A stretch of 64,000 nt of DNA from Flavobacterium araucananum (GTDB lineage Bacteria > Bacteroidota > Bacteroidia > Flavobacteriales > Flavobacteriaceae), in the NCBI RefSeq assembly GCF_002222055.1, contig NZ_MUGS01000034.1, positions 1 to 64,000 of the forward strand. The letters run 5' to 3'. Positions 6,531 to 15,169 of the stretch are shown here, in pieces. Within the stretch, counting starts at the first letter, position 1. The number at the start of each line of letters is the position of its first letter. Below the pieces are notes generated by a model. The model made no database searches, was not told the DNA's origin, and saw only the letters and a program-made list of their open reading frames with translations. A program made the position numbers and the translations under genes.

Positions 6531-7676
6531 TTATTTAACGCTATTGATTGAACGGTCTTTCCACCATGGTTTAAAAACTTTATGATCATCAAAAATAACA
6601 ATTTCTCCAATAACAGGGGTAATGAGCGGGATATGATATTTTGAATTGAGTCGGTTAAGTTCGTTTAGCGGTTCGTTCCAGGTATGTTTGGCAAGGGCAA
6701 ATTTAGAATTATGAACCGGAACAATACTTTTGGCTTTTAGATCTTGTGCTGCCTGCAAAGTTTCTTCGGGCAACATGTGGATATAATGCCAGGCTTTATT
6801 GTATTGTCCGTTTTCCATAATAGCGACATCGATTGGTCCAAATTTTTTTCCGATTTCAGCAAAATGAGTATCATAACCACCATCACCACTATAAAATACT
6901 TTTATGGTTGGCGAATGAATTAAATAAGATGCCCATAATGACTGATTTTGTTTTAAACCGCGTCCTGATTTATGTCTTGCAGGAAGTGTGTGAATGGTAA
7001 AATCCTTTGCTACAGTGATCGAATCATTCCAGTCTTCTTCTATAATTTTATCTTTGGGATATCCCCAACGTTCAAAATGTGCTCCAACACCCAAGCCACA
7101 AATTACTTTTTTTACTTTGTCTTTAAGTGCCAAAACTGTTGGATAATCGAGGTGATCATAGTGATCGTGGGAAATGATTAAATAGTCAATTTGAGGTAAA
7201 TCCTGTACGTGATAGGTATTTGTTCCGTCAAAAACTTTTACGGTATTTGGCAATGGCGAAGCATTATCACTAAAAATAGGATCGATTAAAATTTTCTTTC
7301 CATCAATTTGTAAAAGAGTAGACGAATGTCCAAACCAGACCAGAAGATTTTTATTTGCGGGTAAATGTTTTAGATCTGTTTTTACAGACAGAATTGTGCC
7401 TGAAGGTTCTGTAGGAACTGCTTTATCAAAAAACTGTTTTCGCAATACGCCCCAAAAAGTATAACCAGGAGCTAAAGTTGGCGTATAAATCCTATTTTGA
7501 AATTCGCCATTTTTATACTGTGCGGATTTCTGGATTCTTTGCTTACTTTTGCCAGATGGTAAACTTCCAAAGGTTGCTTTTTGCATATAAAGCCACGTAC
7601 ATAAACCAAGAACTAAGCCTGGAGTCAGAACAATTATCAGGGTACGTTTGATTATTTTCAGGATTCGTTTTTTCAT
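6531..7676 (-). CDS. Membrane-anchored MBL-fold hydrolase, NAPE-PLD/UlaG-like
   Basis: The protein has 381 residues, with an N-terminal membrane helix at ~11-30. The metallo-beta-lactamase fold is shown by WFGHSSTLLQIDGKKILIDPIFS (~114-136), the metal-binding HDHYDHLD at 170-177, LPARHKSGR, YSGDGGYD (Asp ligand) and PVHNSKFALAKHTW near the end. These features match the NAPE-PLD/YtnP-like branch, which cleaves phosphodiester or lactone bonds. The body is probably outside the cytoplasmic membrane or on its face; the topology is uncertain. The start overlaps the upstream stop by ATGA, so it is translationally coupled. Confidence 0.8.
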   Translation of the reverse strand: MKKRILKIIKRTLIIVLTPGLVLGLCTWLYMQKATFGSLPSGKSKQRIQKSAQYKNGEFQNRIYTPTLAPGYTFWGVLRKQFFDKAVPTEPSGTILSVKTDLKHLPANKNLLVWFGHSSTLLQIDGKKILIDPIFSDNASPLPNTVKVFDGTNTYHVQDLPQIDYLIISHDHYDHLDYPTVLALKDKVKKVICGLGVGAHFERWGYPKDKIIEEDWNDSITVAKDFTIHTLPARHKSGRGLKQNQSLWASYLIHSPTIKVFYSGDGGYDTHFAEIGKKFGPIDVAIMENGQYNKAWHYIHMLPEETLQAAQDLKAKSIVPVHNSKFALAKHTWNEPLNELNRLNSKYHIPLITPVIGEIVIFDDHKVFKPWWKDRSINSVK

Positions 7677-8326
7677 TTTTGAGATGCTGCTTTTTTAATA
7701 TCTACTGCTTCCAGTATTTTTTTAGGATATCCGGATTGTGCGACAAAAATCATGGCGCGTCCTATTTCTCTGGTGGTACAACCGGTATAAAACAGGCCAA
7801 AGATTGGGTAGAGTAGTGTGATGTATTTGTTGAATCCTTTCAGGTGAATTTGGGTCTTATCGGGTTTCATTAATCCGGGACGAAAATTGTATTGTCTGCT
7901 AAAAGATAATGCCTGCAATGCATTTTCGGTTTTTCCTTTTACACGTGCCCACATTACTTTTCCGTTTTCGGAGCTATCTGTATGAGATCCGGAAATAAAG
8001 TTGAAGGTAAGGTCTGAGTTTTGATTTAATACTACTTTGGCAAAATGCAAAGTTGTATCGTACGTAATTTGCGTGTATTGTGCTTCGTCCATGCCTACGC
8101 TACTAATACCGGCACAAAAGAAACAAGCATCATAACCTGAAAGTTTGGTATCATCGCTTTTTAACGATAAAAAATCCGGAACGAGATATTCTGTTAATTT
8201 AGGATGTGATTGACCACTTGCTTTTCTTCCCACATACAAAACAGATTCTATTTGATTATTATCCAGACATTCTATTAAAACTCCTTCGCCCACCATTCCG
8301 GTAGCGCCTGTTACAATTACTTTCAT
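7673..8326 (-). CDS. NAD(P)-binding epimerase-like protein (HTATIP2/YwnB-like Rossmann)
   Basis: The protein has 217 residues. It begins MKVIVTGATGMVGEGVLIECL, a Rossmann GxxGxxG dinucleotide site, followed by YDACFFCAGISSVGMD and NFISGSHTD. The short length and lack of a clear YxxxK point to the atypical SDR group that includes human HTATIP2-like proteins rather than a full epimerase. It is cytoplasmic. It sits 2 bp after the 8329-9378 reductase and overlaps the MBL gene by 4 bp, so all are one transcript. The substrate is unknown. Confidence 0.75.
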   Translation of the reverse strand: MKVIVTGATGMVGEGVLIECLDNNQIESVLYVGRKASGQSHPKLTEYLVPDFLSLKSDDTKLSGYDACFFCAGISSVGMDEAQYTQITYDTTLHFAKVVLNQNSDLTFNFISGSHTDSSENGKVMWARVKGKTENALQALSFSRQYNFRPGLMKPDKTQIHLKGFNKYITLLYPIFGLFYTGCTTREIGRAMIFVAQSGYPKKILEAVDIKKAASQK

Positions 8327-8328
8327 AT

Positions 8329-9378
8329 TTATATTTTAAGAGATTTCCATTTTATTAAACTAATTACCGTTGCTATTACAGCTTCTTCATTGCTGCGGGG
8401 TTTCCAGCCTAATATTGTTTTTGCTTTTTCGTTGCTGGCGTTGCGATAAATTCCAACTAAGGGCAAGATTGCTTTTGCCTGATCGTTAAACAAAGCGGTT
8501 AAGCGTATTATAAAGGTAGGTAAAGATTTTGTAGATGCTTTGTGCGCTACATACGGCATTTTTTGCTTTAAAAGTTTAACAATTTCCAATAGCGACATTG
8601 TTCCGCCGGATAAGGCCAAAAAACGTTGTCCTTTTGCCGCCGGATTTTCCATTGCCAGAATGTGCAATTCGGCAACATCTCTTACATCAACAATTCCTAA
8701 ACTAATATCGGGAATTGCTTTCATAGTACCATCGAGTATTTTTTTGAGCATTTCAAATCCACTTGATAAATCAGCGCTTAGCGACGGACCAAAAATCCCC
8801 ATCGGATTGATAACTGAAAGTTCTAATGTTCCTGCTTCATTTTTCATAAAATCCCAGGCTGCTTGTTCTGCAAGCACTTTAGATTTATTGTAAATCGAGA
8901 GTCCTTTTTCATTAGGATTTGTCCAGCTATCTTCTGTAATAACCGTATTTTTATCTTTATGGCTGTATCCTACAGCGCCAAAGTTTGAGGTCATAACAAC
9001 ACGTTTTACTCCGGCTTCGCGGGCTGCTTTTAATATGCGCAATGTTCCGTCAACAGCAGGACGAATCATTTCGTCTTCGTTTTTTGGTATTCTTAAAAAT
9101 ATAGGCGAAGCAATATGCAGTACATAATGACAACCTATCATAGCTTCCAGCCAATTTTTGTTTGAAGTAAGATCTGCTTCGATAAAATCGATGGAACCAA
9201 AATCTGTAATTCCGCCATTTTTAAGCATTTCGAAAATCTTGTCTTTGCTTTTAATCGAACGCACGGTTGTGCGAACCTGATAACCACGATTTAATAATTG
9301 TAAAATACTATGTATTGCCACAAAACCGGTTCCGCCTGTTACCAATACTTTTTGATGGGTATGTATCATTAATTGCAT
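8329..9378 (-). CDS. Dihydroflavonol-4-reductase-like NAD-dependent epimerase/dehydratase
   Basis: The protein has 349 residues and an extended-SDR fold. The NADP site is KVLVTGGTGFVAIHSILQLL (~10-29), with TVRS and DFIEADLTS following. The catalytic region is VVMTSNFGAVGY with YNKSK (YxxxK) near residue 163, and NPMGIFGPSL follows. The architecture matches the DFR/cinnamoyl-CoA-reductase-like group that reduces aldehydes or ketones. It is the first gene of the putative operon 9378-5719. A palindrome upstream at 9414-9432 may be an operator. Confidence 0.8.
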   Translation of the reverse strand: MQLMIHTHQKVLVTGGTGFVAIHSILQLLNRGYQVRTTVRSIKSKDKIFEMLKNGGITDFGSIDFIEADLTSNKNWLEAMIGCHYVLHIASPIFLRIPKNEDEMIRPAVDGTLRILKAAREAGVKRVVMTSNFGAVGYSHKDKNTVITEDSWTNPNEKGLSIYNKSKVLAEQAAWDFMKNEAGTLELSVINPMGIFGPSLSADLSSGFEMLKKILDGTMKAIPDISLGIVDVRDVAELHILAMENPAAKGQRFLALSGGTMSLLEIVKLLKQKMPYVAHKASTKSLPTFIIRLTALFNDQAKAILPLVGIYRNASNEKAKTILGWKPRSNEEAVIATVISLIKWKSLKI

Positions 9379-9413
9379 TTTTATGGTACAAAGATCTTAA
9401 GAAATGCAATTGG

Positions 9414-9432
9414 GGACTTTGTTCAAAAGTCC
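9414..9432. promoter_or_regulatory. Palindrome upstream of the reductase operon
   Basis: GGACTTTGTTCAAAAGTCC is a 7-bp inverted repeat with a 5-base centre, 36 bp before ATG 9378. It is followed by the similar half AAAGTTGTTTTG. It could be an AraC or other regulator site; this is positional inference only. Confidence 0.35.
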
Positions 9433-9523
9433 AAAGTTGTTTTGTTGAGAGGTTCAGGATATTCAGGAGGGAGAGGGAATTAGATAATTAGAAAATCTAA
9501 AAATCTAAAAATCTAAAAACTAT

Positions 9524-10336
9524 TCAATCAATATTGGTCAGATAAGTGGGGGTGTAACCAAATTGTTTTTTAAACGCGTAAGAAAAATGAGATAAGTTTT
9601 CGAAGCCAACTTCATAATAAATCTCGGTTGGTTTTTTCTTATTTTCAGCTAGTTGATAATGGGCTAATTCAAGTCTTTTTTTGGTCAGCCATTTTTGAGG
9701 GGTTGTATTAAAGAACTTTTTAAAATCCCTGTTAAAAGTAGATAAACTGCGTCCTGTTAGGTAGCCTAATTTTTCCATTGGCATATTGAACATAAAATTG
9801 CGTTGCATAAAATCGACTAAATCTATTTTGCCGGGTTCGTCAAAATTGGCCAAGATGGTATCAATTCCGCTGTCAATTTCTCGTAAAATAGTTATGGCTT
9901 CGATAATTTTTAAAGAAGCGAGGTTTTCCGGAAAATCTCCTTCGATATCGAAATAAGGAATTAGAGATGCCAGACAACTTTCGAGTAATGGATGATTTTT
10001 ATAACTGATGATTTTTTGCTCAGAAGTTCGATTAGAATTTAAAGTAATGTTCTGATAAAATTGCTTCAGTCGATGGGTCGAAAGGTGCATAACTACTGTT
10101 TTATGAGGCAAACCATTTTTAGGAAAATTAATAATGGTGGCGAGTAAATTTCGTGGGATCAGAAAAATATCTCCTGCCATGAAAGTGTAAGTAGCATTGG
10201 CCTGAATGATTTTTGTTTCACCAGAAATGAACCAAATCAGCATGTGATCATCAAAAACTAAGTCTGATTTGAAGAATTTATCTTCGTAACAAGATAGTTT
10301 TATATCCTGCGTTAAGTATTTAGACACATGTTCCAT
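9524..10336 (-). CDS. AraC-family transcriptional regulator
   Basis: The protein has 270 residues from ATG 10336. The longer frame starts with TTG at 10381, which nearly coincides with the expected transcription start below a TATCTTTG box at 10391-10398, so the ATG is preferred. The N-terminal cupin-like part contains LIWFISGETKIIQANATYTFMAGDIFLIPRN. The C-terminal AraC/XylS double HTH is FNMPMEKLGYLTGRSLSTFNRDFKKFF and KPTEIYYEVGFENLSHFSYAFKKQFGYTP. It is clearly paralogous to the regulator at 5719. Its likely target is the neighbouring SDR gene, which has tandem operator repeats. Confidence 0.87.
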   Translation of the reverse strand: MEHVSKYLTQDIKLSCYEDKFFKSDLVFDDHMLIWFISGETKIIQANATYTFMAGDIFLIPRNLLATIINFPKNGLPHKTVVMHLSTHRLKQFYQNITLNSNRTSEQKIISYKNHPLLESCLASLIPYFDIEGDFPENLASLKIIEAITILREIDSGIDTILANFDEPGKIDLVDFMQRNFMFNMPMEKLGYLTGRSLSTFNRDFKKFFNTTPQKWLTKKRLELAHYQLAENKKKPTEIYYEVGFENLSHFSYAFKKQFGYTPTYLTNID

Positions 10337-10390
10337 TTTAGGGAAATTATTAGTTTTAACCACCAAAGTTGTCACTTTCAATCAATCAAT

Positions 10391-10398
10391 CAAAGATA
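10391..10398 (-). promoter_or_regulatory. Candidate TAnnTTTG box for the AraC gene
   Basis: TATCTTTG on the minus strand places the transcript start near 10386. This leaves a ~50-base leader before ATG 10336 and argues against the TTG at 10381 as the start. Confidence 0.45.
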
Positions 10399-10442
10399 AC
10401 AATCTCTGGTGGTATTTTATTTGAGCTTTGCGTGTTTATCTA

Positions 10443-10575
10443 AACACATAGAAACATAGTTTGTAAAGTCTAAATAGTCGTTTCATTTAAAATAAGCCAC
10501 ATAGCTTTATGTAAAAAAAATATGATTTTCTAGAAACTACTTTTTTTTAGATTAAAACCTATGTTTCTATGCGTT
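10443..10575. repeat. MITE-like inverted-repeat element, copy C
   Basis: The terminal inverted repeats are AACACATAGAAACATAG (10443-10459) and CTATGTTTCTATGCGTT (10559-10575), with an internal CACATAGC segment. It is 133 bp with no ORF. It lies between the AraC regulator promoter and the end of the SDR gene. Confidence 0.7.
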
Positions 10576-10614
10576 AAAAATAACCCCGGAATTTTATTTT
10601 TCGCTTTAAGCGAA

Positions 10615-11634
10615 TTAAGAAATGTCAAACGTAATTCCGGTCATTCTTTCGCTTAAATCCCATAATCTTTGGGCATTATTATGATCTAAGGAGTAGGGTT
10701 GTACACCACGAATTGTCGACGGGTCATCGTATTTATGTTCGATGTTCCCCAGGTCTAATTGTGCTATGTCTGCGTCTTCGCAATAAACACCTCCAATATT
10801 ATTGAGCATAGGGCTTGTGGCACACCAAAGGGTTGTTGCAGCTCCTTGTTCAATTGTTTTTAGCAATGCAGCAACTTCAGGTTTTAGGTTACCGTTCTGG
10901 TTGTGAGTTCCTATTTGTTTGAATAACTCTATAGGTTCTTCTCTTCCTAAATCAGTTCCCAGAACACTTCCCGGATGCAAGGAATAAGCCCTAACATTAA
11001 ACTGTTTTGCACGATTGTCTAATTCTAAAGCAAACAAATTGCATGCTGTTTTAGATTGTCCGTAACCTTGTAAAGTATCATATTCGCGATAGAGAAAATT
11101 AGGATCATCAAAGTTAAAAGGTGCCATTTGATGTCCGTACGAAGAAACATTAAGAACCCTGGCTCCGTTTGCTTTTTTGAGAGCAGGGAACAACTTTGCG
11201 GTTAGCTCAAATTGCCCTAAATAATTGGTTACCAATTGCGATTCGTATCCGCGTTGATCTCTGCGTAAAGGAACCCACATAATTCCCGCATTATTAATTA
11301 GTAAATGCAAGGGTCTTTGTGCTGTCAAAAATTTTGTAGCAAATGCATCAATAGAATCCGGATTCATGAAGTCTAAAGGTTCTAATTCGACATTGGCAAT
11401 CCCTTTTAGATTTTTTTCGGCTTTAGCCAGATCTCTTGCAGCAACAATCACTGTTGCTCCGGCATTCGAAAGTGTTTTAGTGGTTTCCAGACCAATCCCG
11501 GTATGACCGCCTGTTACAATTGCAATTTTTCCGTTAAGGTCGATGCCTTTTATTATTTCATCTGATGTTGATTTTGCATTAAATCCTGAATTTAAAGGTT
11601 TTTGCAAGGCTCCCTGATAATTATTTGTTTCCAT
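10615..11634 (-). CDS. Short-chain dehydrogenase/reductase (WW-oxidoreductase/retinol dehydrogenase-like)
   Basis: The protein has 339 residues. It contains the classical SDR motifs: NADP-binding IAIVTGGHTGIGLETT (~37-52), AARD, LLINNAGIMW (~110), the catalytic Ser in NVSSYG and YGQSK (YxxxK) near residue 190, and LHPGSVLGTDL. The length and C-terminal extension resemble the WWOX/retinol-dehydrogenase-like SDRs. It is a cytoplasmic NAD(P)H oxidoreductase of unknown substrate. It is transcribed alone from a TAACTTTG box, with two 20-bp direct repeats just upstream, so activation by the adjacent AraC protein is likely. Confidence 0.85.
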   Translation of the reverse strand: METNNYQGALQKPLNSGFNAKSTSDEIIKGIDLNGKIAIVTGGHTGIGLETTKTLSNAGATVIVAARDLAKAEKNLKGIANVELEPLDFMNPDSIDAFATKFLTAQRPLHLLINNAGIMWVPLRRDQRGYESQLVTNYLGQFELTAKLFPALKKANGARVLNVSSYGHQMAPFNFDDPNFLYREYDTLQGYGQSKTACNLFALELDNRAKQFNVRAYSLHPGSVLGTDLGREEPIELFKQIGTHNQNGNLKPEVAALLKTIEQGAATTLWCATSPMLNNIGGVYCEDADIAQLDLGNIEHKYDDPSTIRGVQPYSLDHNNAQRLWDLSERMTGITFDIS

Positions 11635-11661
11635 TTTATAAAATGTTATTTGTTATGAGGG

Positions 11662-11669
11662 CAAAGTTA
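11662..11669 (-). promoter_or_regulatory. Candidate TAnnTTTG box for the SDR gene
   Basis: TAACTTTG on the minus strand, 28 bp before ATG 11634, matches the Bacteroidetes -7 box. No TTTG is present at -33; that space is taken up by the proximal operator repeat, as expected for an activator-dependent promoter. Confidence 0.55.
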
Positions 11670-11690
11670 TCGAGAGCTTAAAGATTCTAT

Positions 11691-11732
11691 TTTGTTTAAA
11701 ACGTCAATTTACTTTGTTTAAAACGTCAATTT
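11691..11732 (-). promoter_or_regulatory. Tandem 20-bp operator repeats, probable AraC-type site
   Basis: AAATTGACGTTTTAAACAAA occurs twice as an exact direct repeat (plus-strand positions 11691-11710 and 11713-11732) with a 22-bp period, i.e. two helical turns. The proximal copy begins ~21 bp upstream of the -7 box. Tandem direct sites abutting the promoter are characteristic of AraC-family activators. The spacer from here to 11957 shows nothing else I recognise. Confidence 0.65.
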
Positions 11733-11957
11733 GATAGAAAATAAAGTGTCATTAAAAAATTTTGATTTGAATCAGCATCATTATTTTTGGTTGTGCTGTT
11801 ATTTCCGTAATAAAATTCTTAAGTCTTTGTTTTAGTGCTATTTTGAACTTTATCGAAATGAAAAAAATTTAAAAAAATTACATAATCAGGGTTGATATAT
11901 AAGAAAAAATATTGTTCATTTGCGCTTCAATTTAGAATCAGTTTAAATAAGAATAAC

Positions 11958-14378
11958 ATGACAACAAAAATACCATTAACGGTCTCTTCTATAAGAAGTT
12001 CGAATAAAAAGAGCGTCAGTTTTGTGCCCAACTTCCTTTTCATCACACTGTTGAGTTTGTTACTGAGCGGAGGTTTTGTTAAGGCTCAAACGGCTTCAGG
12101 CGGACAAATAAGCGGAACTATTATTACCAATGACGGAAATGCAGGTCAGGGGGTTATCGTAAAATTAATCGAAATTAATAAAACGGCGGTGACGAATGTA
12201 TCCGGTAATTATGAGTTTAAAAAGGTTCCTTTTGGTACCTATACTTTAGAGGTTACCATGTCTGGATATGCATCGTCTACAGAAACGGCCCAAATTACAG
12301 AACAAGTACCTTCTGCAACAATAGATATCAGGGTAAACTCCTCTGTTCAAAATCTTGAAGATGTCGTAATTCGTACGGGAGGAAATCGTTTTGCGAAGAA
12401 AGAAAGTATCGACGTGGCTAAAATGCCTCTTAAAAATATCGAAAATTCACAGGTTTATATTATCGTTAGCAAGGAATTAATGAAGGAACAGGTGGTAACG
12501 GATTATAACAGTGCTTTTAAGAATGTTCCGGGAGCTGGTATTGCCGAGGTAAGAAATCAAGGTCGTACGACTTCTATATCAAGAGGTTTCCCAACGCCAC
12601 AAGTGGTTAGAAACGGTGTAGGAAGTTTTACGTATACCACTATCGATCCGTCGAATCTGGAGCGTATTGAGGTTATCAAAGGACCATCGGCTACACTTTT
12701 TGGGAGTACTTTGTCTTCTTTTGGCGGATTGTTTAATCGTGTGACCAAAAAACCTTTTGATACCTTCAAGGGTGAGATATCGTACTCTGCAGCCAATTGG
12801 GATTTAAATAGATTAACGGCTGATATAAACACGCCTATTAACGAAGATAAAACGGCTTTGCTAAGGATTAATACGGCTTTGCACAGCGAAAGAAGTTTTC
12901 AGGATGCAGGATTCAACAGAAATTTTTCTTTTGCTCCAAGTTTTTCTTATCAGATAAATGATCGTTTAACTCTTTTAATTGATGCAGAATTTAGTCAATA
13001 CAAAGCGACTTCGCCAACGAGACTTGCTCCGTTTGTGGTAAAAGGAACAGAAAGCAGCATCGAAGATCTTGATATTCCTTATAAATTATCTTTTGCTAAT
13101 AATACGATCAATTATACGAGCCAGCAATATAATATATTTGCTCAGTTAAAATATAAAATGTCTGAGCAATGGACGTCTCAAACGGTGTTGTCAAGAACGA
13201 GATCTTCATCTGATGGTTATGTGGTAGCTTTACAAATGATGTCTCCTACTACAATAAGACAACAGGTTACGTACCAGGAATCTCCTTTTTACGGAACTGA
13301 TATTCAACAAAACTTTATTGGTGTTTTTAAAATTGGTAAACTTAAAAACAGGGTTGTAGCCGGTTTCGATTTTTATAGTTTGCGTGCTACCCGTAACGAT
13401 GCAATCGTAAATATGCCTGCAATGAATTATAAAAAGCCCGGTGACGCTTACAATAATTTTAATTTGGATAAAGTGGCTCCAATGTTTGCTGATCCGAAGT
13501 TAAAATTCAACAATTTTGTATCGAATAATGAAAATACATACAGCGCTTATGTTTCTGATGTTTTGAATGTTACAGACAGATTATTGGCAATGGGAGGGAT
13601 TCGTGTCGATAAATATGAAAACAAAGGAACGTATTATCCAAGCAAAGATTCGATTGCAGGAAACTACAATCAAACGGCTTTTTCGCCAAAATTTGGATTG
13701 GTATATCAAATTGTAAAAGATAAAGTTTCTGTTTTTGGAAATTATATGAATGGTTTTAGCAATGTTTCGGGTTCTGATTTTAATGGAAATACGTTTAAAC
13801 CAAACCAGGCAAATCAGGTAGAAGGTGGTTTTAAATTTGATCTGAACAAAATATCGGCTACGCTTAGCTATTATGATATAAGTGTAACAGATATTACGCG
13901 TGATGATCCTGACCACGCAAACTTTTCTATTCAGGACGGAACTCAGGTGAGCAAAGGTTTTGAGGCAGAGTTGATTGCAAACCCCATTTCTGGTTTAAAT
14001 ATCGTGGCGGGTTATACCTACAATGATAGTAAATACGAAAAAAGCAATGCAAGTGTTCAGGGGCTGCGTCCAACAACAGCGGGATCTCCAAGAACGGCAA
14101 ACTTATGGGCAAGTTATAGAATTGTAAGAGGTGCTGCCCAAGGTCTGGGATTTGGTTTTGGAGGTATTTATGGTAGCGAATATTACCAGACTAATACCAC
14201 TACTTTCAAATTTTCTATTCCGTCCTATACCGTTTTAGATGCTTCACTTTTTTACGATCAGCCAAGGTACAGGATTGGACTTAAAGTAGATAACTTAACA
14301 AACGAAAAATATTGGTCGTACAGGCTTGCGGCTCAAAATCCAACTCGTGTAACAGCAAATGTGACGTTTAAATTCTAA
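11958..14378 (+). CDS. TonB-dependent siderophore receptor
   Basis: The protein has 806 residues from ATG 11958 (the frame could extend upstream only to a TTG at 11892). A signal peptide ends FVKAQ (~residue 45). It is followed by a CarboxypepD_reg-like beta-sandwich (GTIITNDGNAGQGVIVKLIE...YEFKKVPFGTYTLEV, ~50-115), a plug domain (residues ~130-275: VVTDYNSAFKNVPGA...SISRGF...NLERIEVIKGPSATLFG) and a 22-strand-type barrel ending NPTRVTANVTFKF with a terminal Phe. The plug pattern is that of ferric-siderophore receptors (FhuE/FcuA type). It is an outer-membrane protein powered by TonB-ExbBD. It is monocistronic, with a terminator at 14405-14440. Confidence 0.88.
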   Translation: MTTKIPLTVSSIRSSNKKSVSFVPNFLFITLLSLLLSGGFVKAQTASGGQISGTIITNDGNAGQGVIVKLIEINKTAVTNVSGNYEFKKVPFGTYTLEVTMSGYASSTETAQITEQVPSATIDIRVNSSVQNLEDVVIRTGGNRFAKKESIDVAKMPLKNIENSQVYIIVSKELMKEQVVTDYNSAFKNVPGAGIAEVRNQGRTTSISRGFPTPQVVRNGVGSFTYTTIDPSNLERIEVIKGPSATLFGSTLSSFGGLFNRVTKKPFDTFKGEISYSAANWDLNRLTADINTPINEDKTALLRINTALHSERSFQDAGFNRNFSFAPSFSYQINDRLTLLIDAEFSQYKATSPTRLAPFVVKGTESSIEDLDIPYKLSFANNTINYTSQQYNIFAQLKYKMSEQWTSQTVLSRTRSSSDGYVVALQMMSPTTIRQQVTYQESPFYGTDIQQNFIGVFKIGKLKNRVVAGFDFYSLRATRNDAIVNMPAMNYKKPGDAYNNFNLDKVAPMFADPKLKFNNFVSNNENTYSAYVSDVLNVTDRLLAMGGIRVDKYENKGTYYPSKDSIAGNYNQTAFSPKFGLVYQIVKDKVSVFGNYMNGFSNVSGSDFNGNTFKPNQANQVEGGFKFDLNKISATLSYYDISVTDITRDDPDHANFSIQDGTQVSKGFEAELIANPISGLNIVAGYTYNDSKYEKSNASVQGLRPTTAGSPRTANLWASYRIVRGAAQGLGFGFGGIYGSEYYQTNTTTFKFSIPSYTVLDASLFYDQPRYRIGLKVDNLTNEKYWSYRLAAQNPTRVTANVTFKF

Positions 14379-14404
14379 TTTAAAAGTATCACAACGCATA
14401 ATTT

Positions 14405-14440
14405 ACAGCTCCAAATTCGTTTGATTTTGGAGCTGTTTTT
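14405..14440 (+). terminator. Rho-independent terminator of the siderophore receptor
   Basis: ACAGCTCCAAA and TTTGGAGCTGT form an 11-bp stem around a ~10-base loop, followed by TTTTTA, 26 bp after the stop codon. Confidence 0.85.
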
Positions 14441-14526
14441 ATTTTAAATAATTAGCGGATATTTTTCCTTACTGCAACTTTACTTTAAGTGAAAATTATA
14501 TAATTAGAAAATAATATTTTGTAAGT

Positions 14527-14534
14527 TATTTTTG
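14527..14534 (+). promoter_or_regulatory. Candidate TAnnTTTG box for the receiver-domain gene
   Basis: TATTTTTG matches the Bacteroidetes -7 box and lies ~80 bp upstream of ATG 14616. No clear -33 element is seen. Confidence 0.4.
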
Positions 14535-14615
14535 CCTTATTTTTAAAATATTTACATAGTGTTTTGTGCGCTTAATTTGAGTTCAAAACAGATAAGAATT
14601 TTAAACTTATTGACT

Positions 14616-15077
14616 ATGAATAAAAAAGGACCCATTGTAGTGATAGAAAATAAACAGGAAGACCGTAAAATATTTATTGAGGTTTTTACTGCACTCAACT
14701 ACGCAAACCCTATTTTATATTTTAATACCGCCGAGACTGCCTGTAATTATATGCTGCGCCATCAAATTAAGCCTTTTTTGGTTTTTTCTGATATTGTTTT
14801 ACTCAATGTAATGAACTATAAAGTTATGGAAACGAATCCTGACAATGGTGTAGGAACGATGTTCAATTGTCCGTACTTGTTTTTTACGACTCTTTTTGAA
14901 CAAAGTTTTGTTATTGATCCTTATTCTTTACCTACGCACAGTTATTTTGTAAAACCGTATGATTATGAGAAATTTAAAGATGTTATAAAAACGATTATTG
15001 AATATTGGAGCAAATCAAAATCATTGGCTCAATACAATAAAAAGGAGATAAAGCAGCGTGTTAAAAATAAATATTGA
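14616..15077 (+). CDS. Stand-alone response-regulator receiver domain protein
   Basis: The protein has 153 residues from ATG 14616; a GTG-started frame from 14559 would add 19 unconvincing residues. The receiver fold is: beta1 GPIVVIENKQEDRKIF with acidic residues, phospho-acceptor-like Asp59 in FLVFSDIVL, the conserved Thr in YLFFTTLF (~91), and Lys113 in SYFVKPYDYEKF. There is no output domain, only a basic tail (YNKKEIKQRVKNKY). Such single-domain regulators usually work in phosphorelays or by protein contact. No kinase is adjacent; the nearest is at 31831. The sequence is divergent between Asp59 and Thr91. Confidence 0.75.
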   Translation: MNKKGPIVVIENKQEDRKIFIEVFTALNYANPILYFNTAETACNYMLRHQIKPFLVFSDIVLLNVMNYKVMETNPDNGVGTMFNCPYLFFTTLFEQSFVIDPYSLPTHSYFVKPYDYEKFKDVIKTIIEYWSKSKSLAQYNKKEIKQRVKNKY

Positions 15078-15083
15078 TCTAAA

Positions 15084-15117
15084 AAAAAATCCATTCGCCG
15101 CAGCGAATGGATTTTTT
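15084..15117. terminator. Bidirectional hairpin terminator
   Basis: AAAAATCCATTCGC and GCGAATGGATTTTT pair around a CGCA loop, with poly-A and poly-T on the two sides. It ends the receiver gene (+) and the seven-gene operon (-). Confidence 0.85.
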
Positions 15118-15169
15118 AGTTTGCTTAATAATACCCTTTTAGGTATGATAAGAGCATTAAATTTAGATC

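Noticed and set aside
11892..11957. Upstream extension of the siderophore receptor from TTG 11892
   Set aside because: It adds 22 residues before a normal signal peptide at ATG 11958.
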